NCBI GenBank assembly: GCA_964625865.1
Contig: CAZVEV010000210.1
Location: forward strand, 1 to 10,881
Reading direction: 5' to 3'
Origin: CAZVEV01 sp964625865
GTDB taxonomy: Bacteria; Planctomycetota; Phycisphaerae; SM23-33
Length of the DNA: 10,881 nt
Shown here: in pieces, positions 1 through 7,105 of the stretch
How positions within the stretch are numbered: the stretch's first letter is position 1
Layout: the number at the start of each line of letters is the position of its first letter
Notes under the pieces: model-generated
Databases searched by the model: none
What the model saw: the letters and a program-made list of their open reading frames with translations, nothing else
Told to the model about the DNA's origin: nothing
Program-made: the position numbers and the translations under genes

Positions 1-1845
1 GCTGCCGGCCCCCGCGCCCATGTCGGTGACGGATTTGCCGGACTGGTTGCCCTTGCTTGAGTGGTGGATCAGGACAAACGCGCAGCCCAGATGCGAGGCG
101 TAGCGATCGATCAGGTTGTACAGTCCGGCGATCGCTCCGTTGTCGTTCTCGTCGGTCCCGCAGGGCAGCGCGCGGTAGAACGCATCGACGATGACGATCT
201 TGAACGCCCCGGGCGGATAGGCGGCAAACAGCGCCCCCAGGCCGTGGAGGTCCGCCAGCCTGCCCCGAAGGCTCACGATCGTGAGATTGCGGCTGTAGAG
301 CCTGTTGGGGATGCCCATCGCCTTGGCCACCTTGCCGTAGCGATAGGTGATGGTCTTGCGGTGCAGCTCGTTGTCGATGTACAGGACGGGGCCTTGTTCG
401 ACGGCGAACCCCAGCCAGTCCAGGCCCGAGGCGACCGAGATGGCGAGGTCCAAGGCCAGCCACGACTTGCCCACCTTCGGGCTGGCGATGATGTTCATCG
501 TCTCGCCCTCGCGGAGCAGTTTGTGGATCACGGGCTTGTTCAGGCCCTGGAACTCGGTCAGGAGTTCGGTCAGCTGCCGGGCCCCGAACCGTTCGATGGC
601 TGATGTGGCGTCCTGTGCGGCAGTGTCGGCCGAGAGGTGGCCGATGTCGGCGTTGTCGGTCGCACAGGGCCAGATGTGCGAAATGTCGGTCCGAGAGGCC
701 GGCATCTCGGCCGACATTCGCACAATCGCCGAGATGTCCGCGCCTGTGTCCGCAGAATCGGATTGTCCGTAGCCCAGTTCGGACAATGCCCGCGTAGCGG
801 CCGAGAAGTCGCCATCGTGTTCCAACATGGCGTAGACGGCGAACGGGCGGTAGCTGCCGTGCATCTCGAAGGGGTAGGCATTGGACGAAAAGACGTAGAA
901 GGTGCAATCTTCGATCCGAAGCGTCGCGGATTGGCCCTTGTTCTTTCCGGGCCTGCGCCAATGTTCGTTGATGTCGTCCGCGTGGACGTATGTCCAGCCG
1001 TGGTCGCTCAACAGGGCTCTCACATCTCCGCGCTGGTTGTAGTCATCCCCGGGCCTGTGGCCGCTGTCGGCGGACACCGGTGCATTGTGCGACCTGTCGG
1101 CCGATGTCGGGCCATTGTGCGACCTGTGGGCCAGAGAATCGCCGTTGTGCGACCCGTCGGCCGACATCGTTGACTTGTCGGCCATCTCGTTCAGATCACG
1201 GGCACATTGCCAGAGAATGTCGCGCTCGGCTTGCGAGATCACCGGCAGGTCCGTCAGGTCGCCTTGGAGCAGTTCGTATCCAGGCGTGGGGTCGCACAGG
1301 AACAGCCCACGCTCACCACGCGTCTCGATCAGCGTGATGATGATGAATGTCGTGCCATTGCGGTCGGTGTGAACGGCATAGTCCTTGCCCTTGAGCACGA
1401 CGACCCGCTCGCCATCGGCGTTTAGGGTGATCTCGGCCTCGGTGACATCGCGCCTGCGCCGGGCGAGGACCTTGGATCCGCAGACCTCGTCGACGTAGCG
1501 ATAGGCCACATGCCAGCCATCGGACTGGGTGGTCTCGATTGCTAGGCGGTCCAGCAGCCCAGGCGCCGCAGCGTTGACCCGATCGCACCACGGCCCGAAC
1601 AGTTCACCGCCGAAGTCGAAGTCGATCATCTCGGCATTGCCCGAGATCTTGCCGCAGATGATGCACACGGCGTCGGGGCCGTTGGCCAGCCAGGCCGACA
1701 GTTCGACCTCGTTGGGCATCCTGCGCTGGTAGGGCTTCCACCGCCCGACCACGGGCTGCTTCTTGGCCTTGTTGGCCGGCAGGGCTTTGCGCCCTGCTGC
1801 CAGGTAGGCACGGGCGGCATCTGGGATGGTCACTGCTTCACCCAT
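1..1845 (-). CDS. Primase-polymerase/helicase fusion, C-terminus cut by window edge
   Basis: This is the probable replication protein: an archaeo-eukaryotic-type primase-polymerase followed by a RecA-fold helicase. The 615 visible codons have no stop and the gene continues past base 1. Residues about 5-220 form the prim-pol domain, with the metal-binding pair D75-x-D77 (IDFDF), the SDGWH motif ending at H112, and the ETRGERG...PTPGYE stretch at 174-191 typical of phage prim-pols. Residues about 270-360 match the RPGK..SAT / VFSSNA.PF / GYG segment seen in phage primases. The helicase has Walker A SPKVGKS (455-461) and Walker B IVIVDAF (550-556). Two linkers (about 224-266 and 361-415) are low-complexity and are built from a repeated DNA word. 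The ATG at 1845 overlaps the upstream gene by 8 bases, which supports this start. Prim-pol plus ATPase is clear; polarity and exact helicase family are not. Confidence 0.9.
   Translation of the reverse strand, partial: MGEAVTIPDAARAYLAAGRKALPANKAKKQPVVGRWKPYQRRMPNEVELSAWLANGPDAVCIICGKISGNAEMIDFDFGGELFGPWCDRVNAAAPGLLDRLAIETTQSDGWHVAYRYVDEVCGSKVLARRRRDVTEAEITLNADGERVVVLKGKDYAVHTDRNGTTFIIITLIETRGERGLFLCDPTPGYELLQGDLTDLPVISQAERDILWQCARDLNEMADKSTMSADGSHNGDSLAHRSHNGPTSADRSHNAPVSADSGHRPGDDYNQRGDVRALLSDHGWTYVHADDINEHWRRPGKNKGQSATLRIEDCTFYVFSSNAYPFEMHGSYRPFAVYAMLEHDGDFSAATRALSELGYGQSDSADTGADISAIVRMSAEMPASRTDISHIWPCATDNADIGHLSADTAAQDATSAIERFGARQLTELLTEFQGLNKPVIHKLLREGETMNIIASPKVGKSWLALDLAISVASGLDWLGFAVEQGPVLYIDNELHRKTITYRYGKVAKAMGIPNRLYSRNLTIVSLRGRLADLHGLGALFAAYPPGAFKIVIVDAFYRALPCGTDENDNGAIAGLYNLIDRYASHLGCAFVLIHHSSKGNQSGKSVTDMGAGAGS
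607..734. repeat. Iteron-like words in alternating orientation, primase linker 2
   Basis: Four diverged copies of a roughly 20-bp word (TCGGCCGACA, 1-2 bases, TCGCACAA) lie in this stretch. The clearest plus-strand copy is at 707-726. A copy in the other orientation is at about 667-690, a partial one at about 647-671, and another at about 607-634. TCGGCCGA itself occurs at 626-633 and 707-714. The same word forms the direct array at 1048-1167. Because copies here lie on opposite strands, they encode unrelated peptides (for example VRMSAE versus TDISHI), so the similarity is at DNA rather than protein level. Boundaries and copy number were judged by eye. Confidence 0.6.
1048..1167 (-). repeat. 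Four tandem 30-bp repeats in primase linker 1
   Basis: Read on the coding strand, this is four consecutive in-frame 30-base units: 1138-1167, 1108-1137, 1078-1107 and a degenerate 1048-1077. The protein repeat is ten residues, approximately x-S-A-D-R-S-H-N-G-P, in the linker between the prim-pol domain and the next domain. The core words are TCGGCCGA (1097-1104 and 1157-1164) and TCGCACAA. Either a flexible linker grown by slippage or a set of protein-binding iterons would look like this. The inverted copies in the second linker favour the latter. Confidence 0.75.
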
Positions 1846-2071
1846 GCGCCGGCGTCACCTCCACCGAGTCGAGATTGCACCGAAAGTGCCAGAACATGCG
1901 CAGGGCCTGGCGCGTGATGGGCAGCGGCTCGGGCGGATCGTCGACCTGCTTGATGTCATGTTCGTGGGCGAGCTGAACGACCTGCTCGATGTCGCCCACG
2001 GCGATATTCATGACAGCGTCGAGTAGTTCGGCGATGGCGTCAGCGGTGTTGGTGCAGAGAACGGGGGTCAT
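1838..2071 (-). CDS. Hypothetical 77-residue protein
   Basis: I do not recognise a family. The 77-residue product is acidic in its first half, with an alpha-helix-like pattern (DAIAELLDAV, then GDIEQVVQLAHEHD) and a basic, aromatic segment RQALRMFWHFRCN near residues 54-66. No signal peptide, membrane helix or metal cluster is visible. The ATG at 2071 is preceded by GAGGTG five bases upstream. The gene starts 7 bases after the helicase stop and its end overlaps the primase-helicase start by 8 bases, so it is locked into the operon. That position suggests an accessory of the primase or helicase, but this rests on location alone. Confidence 0.7.
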   Translation of the reverse strand: MTPVLCTNTADAIAELLDAVMNIAVGDIEQVVQLAHEHDIKQVDDPPEPLPITRQALRMFWHFRCNLDSVEVTPAHG

Positions 2072-2078
2072 GGTCACC

Positions 2079-3797
2079 TCAGAAGGGAATGTTGTCTCCG
2101 GCCCACGCGTAGTCGTCGTTGGCGTCGTCGCGTTCGTCGCTTCCGTCCAGCAGCGGCGGGATGGGCCCCAAGTCGTAGTCAATGATGCGGTCGTACTTCT
2201 CGCCGGCGATACTGCGGACGGTGATGGCCTTGGTCTCGGCCAGCGCGCCGGCGTAAGACAGCTCGACGGCCTCCTCGGCGGTGGCGGGTAGCGGCTCGGC
2301 GGAGCGCGTGCGCCACCAGGCCTCGAACTTGCTTCGGGCATAGCCGGTATGCTCGGGGCAGACCCACTCGGATTTCCATTCGCCGAACTGGACGCGGTAG
2401 TCCACGCGCATCGTGCGAGGATGGTCCTCCGGTGCGCCGCGTTTGTGGTGAACGTAGCAGGCGGTCTCGGTGACCTCGTACTCGGTATCCGTGGCCTGGC
2501 CGGTCAGGATCCCGGCATTGCTGGCCTGGGCATCATGGCGTTCCTTCTCGGGCGGCGGAAACTCGTATCCACATTCCGGGCACGTGGTGTAGCCCGCATG
2601 GATCAGCGCCATGCATTCGGGGCACTCTTTGGCCAGCGCCTCGCCGCCGGAGCGGCCCGGAGCCTTGATCTGAAGGTCATCGACGGGGCCGTGCCGCAGG
2701 ATGTTGCCCCCGTAGTCCAGCACGAGGCAGTCGGCCTTGTTCGGGTGCAGGCGGAAGCCGCGACCGACCATCTGATAGTAGAGGCCCGGTGAGTTCGTCG
2801 GGCGCAGCATGACGACGCAGTCGATGTTCGGGGCATCAAAGCCGGTGGTCAGGACGTTGACGTTGGCCAGGTACTTCAGGTCACCGGCCTTGAAGCGGTG
2901 CAGCGTGCCCTCGCGCTGGAGGCCGGGGGTCTCACCGCAGATGAACCCGCATTCCTGGCCCGATGCCCGGGTGATCGTTCCGGCGATGTGCTGGCCGTGC
3001 TGGACGCTGCTTGCGAAGATCAGGACACTGCCGCGATCCCGGGTCAGGTCGACGATCTCCTCGCACGCAGACTGGACGAGGGTGTAGTTGTCCATCGCCG
3101 CCTCAACCTCGGCCGGAACGAACTCACCACCGCGGATATGCAGGCTATCCAGGTTGGCCTTGCTCCTGCCCGCACGGCTCTTGAGCGGACAGAGGTAGCC
3201 CTGGGCGATCAACTCGCGGACACCGACTTCGTAACAGAGGTGGTTCAGAAAATGATCGGCCTGGGCGATGATGCCCCCCTTGAGGCGGTAGGGCGTGGCG
3301 GTCAATCCCACGACGCGAACGTGCGGATTGATGGCCCCGGCTTCGGCCAGGAACTGGCGGTACATGCCCTCGCCGTCGAGGGGGATCATGTGCGATTCAT
3401 CGACCAGGGCCAGGTCAAACGCCCCGAACTCCTCGGCGCGGCGGTACGCCGACTGGATCCCCGCGACGATGATCGAATGGTCGGTATCCCGCGAGCCCAA
3501 CCCGGCCGAGTAGATCCCGATATCGAGGTCGGGCGCGACCCGGCGCAGCGTGCCTGCGGTCTGCTCGAGCAGCTCCTTCACGTGCGCCAGGATCAGCACC
3601 CGACCCTTCCACCGCGTCACCGCATCACGACAGATTGTGGCCATGACAGGCGTCTTGCCGCCTGCCGTCGGGATCACGACGACGGGGTTGTCGTCGCGGT
3701 CCCGCAGGTGGGCGTAGACGGCCCCGACAGCCTCGGCCTGGTACGGGCGCAGTGTCAGCGGCGGGGCCTTGGGAGTTGGCAGCAACGTTCCCTGCAT
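2079..3797 (-). CDS. RadD/YejH-like SF2 DNA helicase with zinc ribbon and SSB-tip-like tail
   Basis: This is a superfamily 2 ATPase of 572 residues, the size and layout of E. coli RadD, which binds SSB and stimulates RecA strand exchange. Visible motifs: RPYQAEAV (17-24), Walker A PTAGGKT (43-49), DESH motif II (133-136), TAT motif III (166-168), TTGFDAP motif V (317-323), QMVGRGFR motif VI (342-349) and a zinc ribbon with C392, C395, C406 and C409. A C-terminal region comparable to RadD's follows. The protein ends in an acidic stretch and the tip GDNIPF, close to the DDDIPF tip of bacterial SSB. I chose the ATG at 3797 because it forms a TGATG junction with the upstream stop and follows GAGGAG; a GTG at 3809 sits too close to that site. 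RadD-like is a family call; a general phage DEAD/DEAH helicase is the fallback. Confidence 0.9.
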   Translation of the reverse strand: MQGTLLPTPKAPPLTLRPYQAEAVGAVYAHLRDRDDNPVVVIPTAGGKTPVMATICRDAVTRWKGRVLILAHVKELLEQTAGTLRRVAPDLDIGIYSAGLGSRDTDHSIIVAGIQSAYRRAEEFGAFDLALVDESHMIPLDGEGMYRQFLAEAGAINPHVRVVGLTATPYRLKGGIIAQADHFLNHLCYEVGVRELIAQGYLCPLKSRAGRSKANLDSLHIRGGEFVPAEVEAAMDNYTLVQSACEEIVDLTRDRGSVLIFASSVQHGQHIAGTITRASGQECGFICGETPGLQREGTLHRFKAGDLKYLANVNVLTTGFDAPNIDCVVMLRPTNSPGLYYQMVGRGFRLHPNKADCLVLDYGGNILRHGPVDDLQIKAPGRSGGEALAKECPECMALIHAGYTTCPECGYEFPPPEKERHDAQASNAGILTGQATDTEYEVTETACYVHHKRGAPEDHPRTMRVDYRVQFGEWKSEWVCPEHTGYARSKFEAWWRTRSAEPLPATAEEAVELSYAGALAETKAITVRSIAGEKYDRIIDYDLGPIPPLLDGSDERDDANDDYAWAGDNIPF

Positions 3798-4624
3798 CAG
3801 GCCTGGCACTCCTCGGGCAGGGGGAAGTGCTCTTGCGTGACGGGGCGAATGACCTGTCGAGCCTCACCCTTGATCCAAGTCAAGAGCACACGTTCGACTT
3901 TGCCGTAGAGTTCGCGTTGTATGCGGCGATTTCGCGTGCTGCCGGTGGCCATCAATTGATCGCGAAGTCTGATGATTCCCGCGTCGTGGGCCGATTCGGG
4001 CATCCCCGTCGACAACACCCGACAGAACTTGGCAAGCAGGTCCCGGTCCACCGAATACCACGCCCGAGCGATCACGGCGCGGACGTACGACACACCGACC
4101 CCCCGTGCCTTGGTCGCCACGTGCGCCGAGGCGAACCGGACGGCCTCGACGTGCTGGGCCATCAAGTCAACCTCCTTGTAGTAGGGCAGCCTACCGGTCG
4201 ACGAGAGGCCTCTGACCGCATCGCGGAGTGTCGAGGCGTGGTATTTGTTGACACCCTCAATGCCGAAGGCGCCGCTGAGGGTCATCCGATCGACGCTCGA
4301 TCGAGCCTTGACACCGTCGATCGTGTCGATGCAATCCGGGGGAAGGCCGAAGGACACCGACATCTTGACCGTGCATCCAGACTGTAGAACGGCCCAGAGC
4401 CGGTGCTGCCCGTCGATCAGCGTGCCCATACTGTCGAAGGCGATGCCCTGGTGCGTTGTGTTCCACCGCCCGGCCGCCATCTCCTGGGCCAGGCAGTCGA
4501 CGTGCTTCTGATCGATTCGGCGGTTGCGGACGTTACCCTCCAGCCATTGGGAGGCGAGGTCCGGGCCCACGTCCATGTATGTGGTTTGAATCGTGACGTT
4601 ACTCTTGTCGTTCGCTTGAGTCAT
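3797..4624 (-). CDS. ParB/sulfiredoxin-fold protein with DGQHR motif
   Basis: A 275-residue protein whose N-terminal half carries the ParB-like core. GIAFDSMGTLIDGQHRLWAV (60-79) contains the DGQHR signature, and a FGLPPDCIDTIDGVK segment follows at about 92-106, as in phage and plasmid ParB-fold proteins. The same signature defines the DGQHR domain of DndB-type proteins. The C-terminal half is mainly helical and I see no clear helix-turn-helix. In this superfamily the pocket can bind nucleotide or act in nuclease or DNA-binding proteins, so activity cannot be read from the motif. The ATG at 4624 has AAAGGA eight to nine bases upstream, although it lies inside the preceding gene (26-base overlap). 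It differs from its ParB-like neighbour too much to look like a recent duplicate. Confidence 0.82.
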   Translation of the reverse strand: MTQANDKSNVTIQTTYMDVGPDLASQWLEGNVRNRRIDQKHVDCLAQEMAAGRWNTTHQGIAFDSMGTLIDGQHRLWAVLQSGCTVKMSVSFGLPPDCIDTIDGVKARSSVDRMTLSGAFGIEGVNKYHASTLRDAVRGLSSTGRLPYYKEVDLMAQHVEAVRFASAHVATKARGVGVSYVRAVIARAWYSVDRDLLAKFCRVLSTGMPESAHDAGIIRLRDQLMATGSTRNRRIQRELYGKVERVLLTWIKGEARQVIRPVTQEHFPLPEECQA

Positions 4625-5384
4625 GTGTGGTTCCTTTCATGTTCTGGAGAATCTGGTTCAGTTCGGCGGCCAACCGACGCATGTATTCCTCGCCGTAGAG
4701 GCCCAGCATGCTCTTGGCTGCCTGCTTAGGGTTGTTCAACGGAAGCGAGACGGTCCGCATGGGGACCGGTCCACCTTCGCCGTGGAGCTTTCGAGGCCTA
4801 AGAGCGCCCTTGGCGATGCGGGGCGACTTGGCCGGGCGCGACTTACGCTTGCCACCGATATTCCCCGTCTTCATCGTGGTCGGCTTGCCCGTCTTGTGAT
4901 GAATGAATGTTCGCTCACCCGGTTCATACTGCGAACTGTTCGCAGTATGGGCCGACTTGATCCGACGGACGTAGGTGTCGCTGACATGGCATCGACGAGC
5001 GATCTCGCGGGCGGACCATGTTGACCATTCATCGTCTTCCAGCAGAGTCAGAATGGCCCGTTGCTTGTCGCTGGGGCCACGACGCAGGCCATGGTCGGCG
5101 TTGGCGCCGACGGAGAACAGGATCGCATCACGTTGCGTGCCCTTGTGGACATCTGCGGGCACGCAGTCGCGTTCGATCCGCTTGCTGGCCCAGTAGCGGT
5201 GGAAACCATCAGCCAGCCAGTAGGCCGCGCCATCGAAGAAGACCGTCACCGGCGGCAGACTGATGCCGGTCCTGTAGCATTCAGCGTATTCAGCGACGAC
5301 ATTCTCATCGATACACGTACGGGGTTGCGTTCCGCCGTCGATTCGGATCCGGTCGAGTTGCAGTTTCTTGGGGTCAGTTTTCAT
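4599..5384 (-). CDS. ParB-like DNA-binding protein with helix-turn-helix
   Basis: A 261-residue protein with a ParB N-terminal domain: the GTQPR segment at 18-22, then LPPVTVFFDGAAYWLADGFHR (43-63), where ADGFHR corresponds to the ParB G-E/D-x-H-R box. A helix-turn-helix follows (WSAREIARRCHVSDTYVRRI, 123-142), then a basic low-complexity stretch (about 178-200). The C-terminal helical segment SMLGLYGEEYMRRLAAELNQ (225-244) could serve for dimerisation. Family members bind specific DNA sites in partition, regulation or plasmid and phage maintenance; no parA gene is seen in the window. The start overlaps the RusA gene by 11 bases and has only a weak ribosome-binding site, suggesting coupled translation. 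An 11-bp-stem palindrome lies inside the gene just after the HTH codons and could be its own target. Confidence 0.85.
   Translation of the reverse strand: MKTDPKKLQLDRIRIDGGTQPRTCIDENVVAEYAECYRTGISLPPVTVFFDGAAYWLADGFHRYWASKRIERDCVPADVHKGTQRDAILFSVGANADHGLRRGPSDKQRAILTLLEDDEWSTWSAREIARRCHVSDTYVRRIKSAHTANSSQYEPGERTFIHHKTGKPTTMKTGNIGGKRKSRPAKSPRIAKGALRPRKLHGEGGPVPMRTVSLPLNNPKQAAKSMLGLYGEEYMRRLAAELNQILQNMKGTTHDSSERQE
4925..4949. repeat. Perfect 25-base palindrome (11-bp arms) in parB-like gene
   Basis: CATACTGCGAA at 4925-4935 and TTCGCAGTATG at 4939-4949 are exact inverted complements separated by CTG. The site falls in codons immediately after the HTH, in a poorly constrained segment (about residues 146-154). 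Candidate roles are a binding site for the adjacent ParB-like protein, another operator, or a hairpin in the mRNA. No U-tract follows on either strand, so it is not a standard terminator. Confidence 0.7.
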
Positions 5385-5796
5385 TGGTGTGCTCGTTCTC
5401 TGTCTCGTGGAGATCGCTCCCGCACAGCGGGCAACGGCGCAGGGGCAACTCGTCGATCCGGATCACCACCTTGCCGCCTTTGACCGACTCACGACGGGCC
5501 ACGATCAACAGGTCGATCTGGCTGTCATCTTCGTAGATCCCGGCGTGGGCGAGCGAGTCGCCCACGGCCTTCAGCGTGTTGTCCAGGTCACGGCGGCGCC
5601 GGTCCGGGGGGAAGGCGTCCATGGCCAGGGCAATGCGGCCACCGGCGGGGGGCTTACGCGGCCCGCCCCCGGCCAGGAGCCCGCACACTGCGGTGCGGTA
5701 CTCCCGGCCGGCTCGGCTGATGACCATCCGATTGCGCCACTTTCGCCAGTAGTGGTTCACGCTCGGGGGCCACGGCAATGTCATGCGACTCACCAT
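5374..5796 (-). CDS. rusA: RusA-family Holliday junction resolvase
   Basis: A 140-residue endonuclease expected to resolve Holliday junctions produced during phage recombination. With the chosen ATG at 5796 the catalytic residues fall at D70, D72, K76 and D91 (DRRRRDLDNTLK ... YEDDSQI), the same numbering as the active site of E. coli RusA. The N-terminal LPWPPSVNHYWR (7-18) is the usual RusA opening. The C-terminus is about 20 residues longer than E. coli RusA and holds CPLCGSD (122-128), half of a zinc-knuckle pattern without an obvious second pair. The start is supported by AGAGGTG six or fewer bases upstream and by a 10-base gap after the DUF669 stop. Its end overlaps the parB-like gene by 11 bases. 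Confidence 0.93.
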   Translation of the reverse strand: MVSRMTLPWPPSVNHYWRKWRNRMVISRAGREYRTAVCGLLAGGGPRKPPAGGRIALAMDAFPPDRRRRDLDNTLKAVGDSLAHAGIYEDDSQIDLLIVARRESVKGGKVVIRIDELPLRRCPLCGSDLHETENEHTNEN

Positions 5797-5806
5797 GGGG
5801 CACCTC

Positions 5807-6265
5807 TCACCGCTTCCACGGCGGGGTGTTGTCGCCAACGGGGGCCTGTTGCGGCTGGCCTTGAGCGGCCGCCTTGGTCTCGTAGCCCTTGACCTCGTTG
5901 GTGATCTCCCCGTTGTCCTCGCGCTTCTTGCAGCGAACGCTGACGACCAGGGGCAGGTTGTGAAGCTCCACCGAGTCGCGGGGCTGCATCACGCCCACCG
6001 CGCGGCAGATGGCCGACAGGTTGCCCCGGGCGATCCGCTGGGTCATCTCGTTGGGATGGTTGATGCACAGCCGGTCCCAGACCTTGCGGCCCTTGCAGTC
6101 GCCGTCGAGGACCTCGAACTCGAACTGCAGGTAATTGCCGTCGCCTTTCTTGGTCGGCTTGATCTCGCTGGCGACGATGGCCGCGAGGTACTTGCCCGCA
6201 GGCAGGGGCTCGAAGGGGGCGTTGGGTTCGACTTCGTTCGCGTTGAATCCGTTCAGGTCAGCCAT
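5807..6265 (-). CDS. DUF669 single-stranded-DNA-binding-like phage protein
   Basis: A 152-residue protein matching the DUF669 pattern: PFEPLPAGKYLAAIVASEIK (17-36), KKGDGNYLQFEFEVLDG (39-55), GRKVWDRLCINHPN (59-72) and LSAICRAVGV (83-92). DUF669 proteins sit beside RecA-like or annealase genes in phage recombination modules and are regarded as SSB-like (OB-fold) proteins. This one lies directly after the Sak4-like ATPase. The tail is Q/P-rich and ends in GDNTPPWKR, not a clean acidic SSB tip. I chose the ATG at 6265, with AAAGGA eight to nine bases upstream and an 8-base overlap with the ATPase. An ATG seven codons earlier is possible but less well placed. Confidence 0.87.
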   Translation of the reverse strand: MADLNGFNANEVEPNAPFEPLPAGKYLAAIVASEIKPTKKGDGNYLQFEFEVLDGDCKGRKVWDRLCINHPNEMTQRIARGNLSAICRAVGVMQPRDSVELHNLPLVVSVRCKKREDNGEITNEVKGYETKAAAQGQPQQAPVGDNTPPWKR

Positions 6266-7046
6266 TGGGAGTGTCCTTTCCGTCATTGGGGATTGTGGTC
6301 ATTGCGGTGATGAGGGCCGTCCACGTCAGTGGAAGCTCGGCCGGGAGGGCGTAGCGGTTCTTGGCCACGCAACTGGGGCTGCCGACACAGCGCAGGACGC
6401 GCTGCCCGCCATCGTGGCCGAGGCCGGCGGCGGTGGTGCGTTTGCGATTGAAGCCGGCGTCCTCGGTCTTGGTGATGATCTTCCGCGTGGCGAACAGCAC
6501 CGCGTCGGCCCACTCGGTGACCAGCGCGTTGGCATGCTTGTGCAGGCGGGGTGAGTAGCGATCGTACGCCGAGTGCTCGGGGTCGTCGAACTTCTCGACC
6601 TTGGCGTGGGCCAGTGCGATCACGCACATGCCGCGCCGCAGGCGCAGGGCGTCCAGGCCGTTGAGTACGGTGCGCCAGTGCGTCAGGGCGTGGGTGTAGC
6701 CCCGGGCGTAGCCGCCGTCGACCTTCTCGATGCTGGCCACGCCGTACTGCTCGCACAGCACGTCCCAGATCAGGCGTTCGAGCCAATCGAGGCTGTCGAT
6801 TACGACGCTCTGGTAGTCATGCTCCTCATTGAGCAAGGCGCTCAGTGCGTTGGTCACCTCAGCGAACGTACCGGCCAGTGGGAAGCTGTCGCAGTCGATC
6901 TGGTCCAGCCCGTCCTCGGTGGGAACGAAGATCGGCTTTGGCGCCTGGCTGGCGATGGTGCTCTTGCCGATCCCCTCGATGCCGTATATCAGCAATCGGG
7001 GCGGCGAATACCGCTTGCCAGAGTGAATCTGTTGAATCAATGACAT
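6258..7046 (-). CDS. Sak4-like RecA-fold ATPase
   Basis: A 262-residue P-loop ATPase with Walker A GIEGIGKS (22-29), an acidic PTEDGLDQID strip (42-51) and Walker B SVVIDSLDWLE (80-90). IALAHAKVEKFDDPE (143-157) and the surrounding R/K residues are typical of phage AAA/RecA-like nucleotide-binding proteins. Such proteins (AAA_24, Sak4 type) act with an SSB-like partner in single-strand annealing or strand exchange, and the next gene encodes a DUF669 SSB-like protein. The ATG at 7046 follows AAAGGA six bases upstream. An in-frame extension back to 7256 would read through the tRNA-like element, so it is not accepted. Sak4 assignment is by motif and context, not by alignment. Confidence 0.88.
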   Translation of the reverse strand: MSLIQQIHSGKRYSPPRLLIYGIEGIGKSTIASQAPKPIFVPTEDGLDQIDCDSFPLAGTFAEVTNALSALLNEEHDYQSVVIDSLDWLERLIWDVLCEQYGVASIEKVDGGYARGYTHALTHWRTVLNGLDALRLRRGMCVIALAHAKVEKFDDPEHSAYDRYSPRLHKHANALVTEWADAVLFATRKIITKTEDAGFNRKRTTAAGLGHDGGQRVLRCVGSPSCVAKNRYALPAELPLTWTALITAMTTIPNDGKDTPNG

Positions 7047-7090
7047 TGGATGTCCTTTGTGCTTGGGGTTTGTGTTTGAGTTCTCTTGGG

Positions 7091-7104
7091 TGGCTGGCCA
7101 GCCA
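7091..7104. repeat. 14-base perfect palindrome beside the tRNA-like 3' end
   Basis: TGGCTGGCCAGCCA is its own reverse complement and starts two bases beyond the discriminator base of the tRNA-like element. As RNA it could form a 5-bp hairpin with a GGCC loop. No U-run follows on the minus strand, so a terminator is unlikely. A role in 3'-end processing or as a protein site is possible. Confidence 0.5.
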
Positions 7105-7105
7105 A

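Noticed and set aside
61..1425. Several open frames on the plus strand opposite the primase-helicase gene
   Set aside because: They are shadow frames of a GC-rich gene. The minus frame has domain motifs over its whole length, and the plus frames show none and lack ribosome-binding sites.
3797..3809. GTG at 3809 as start of the RadD-like helicase
   Set aside because: The GAGGAG site almost touches this GTG, leaving no normal spacing. The ATG at 3797 gives a TGATG junction with the upstream gene.
5544..5566. Hairpin with 9-bp arms (CGTGGGCGA / TCGCCCACG) in the rusA gene
   Set aside because: It lies in codons for the conserved VGDSLAHAG segment, is GC-rich, and a 9-bp stem is expected by chance in a window of this size.
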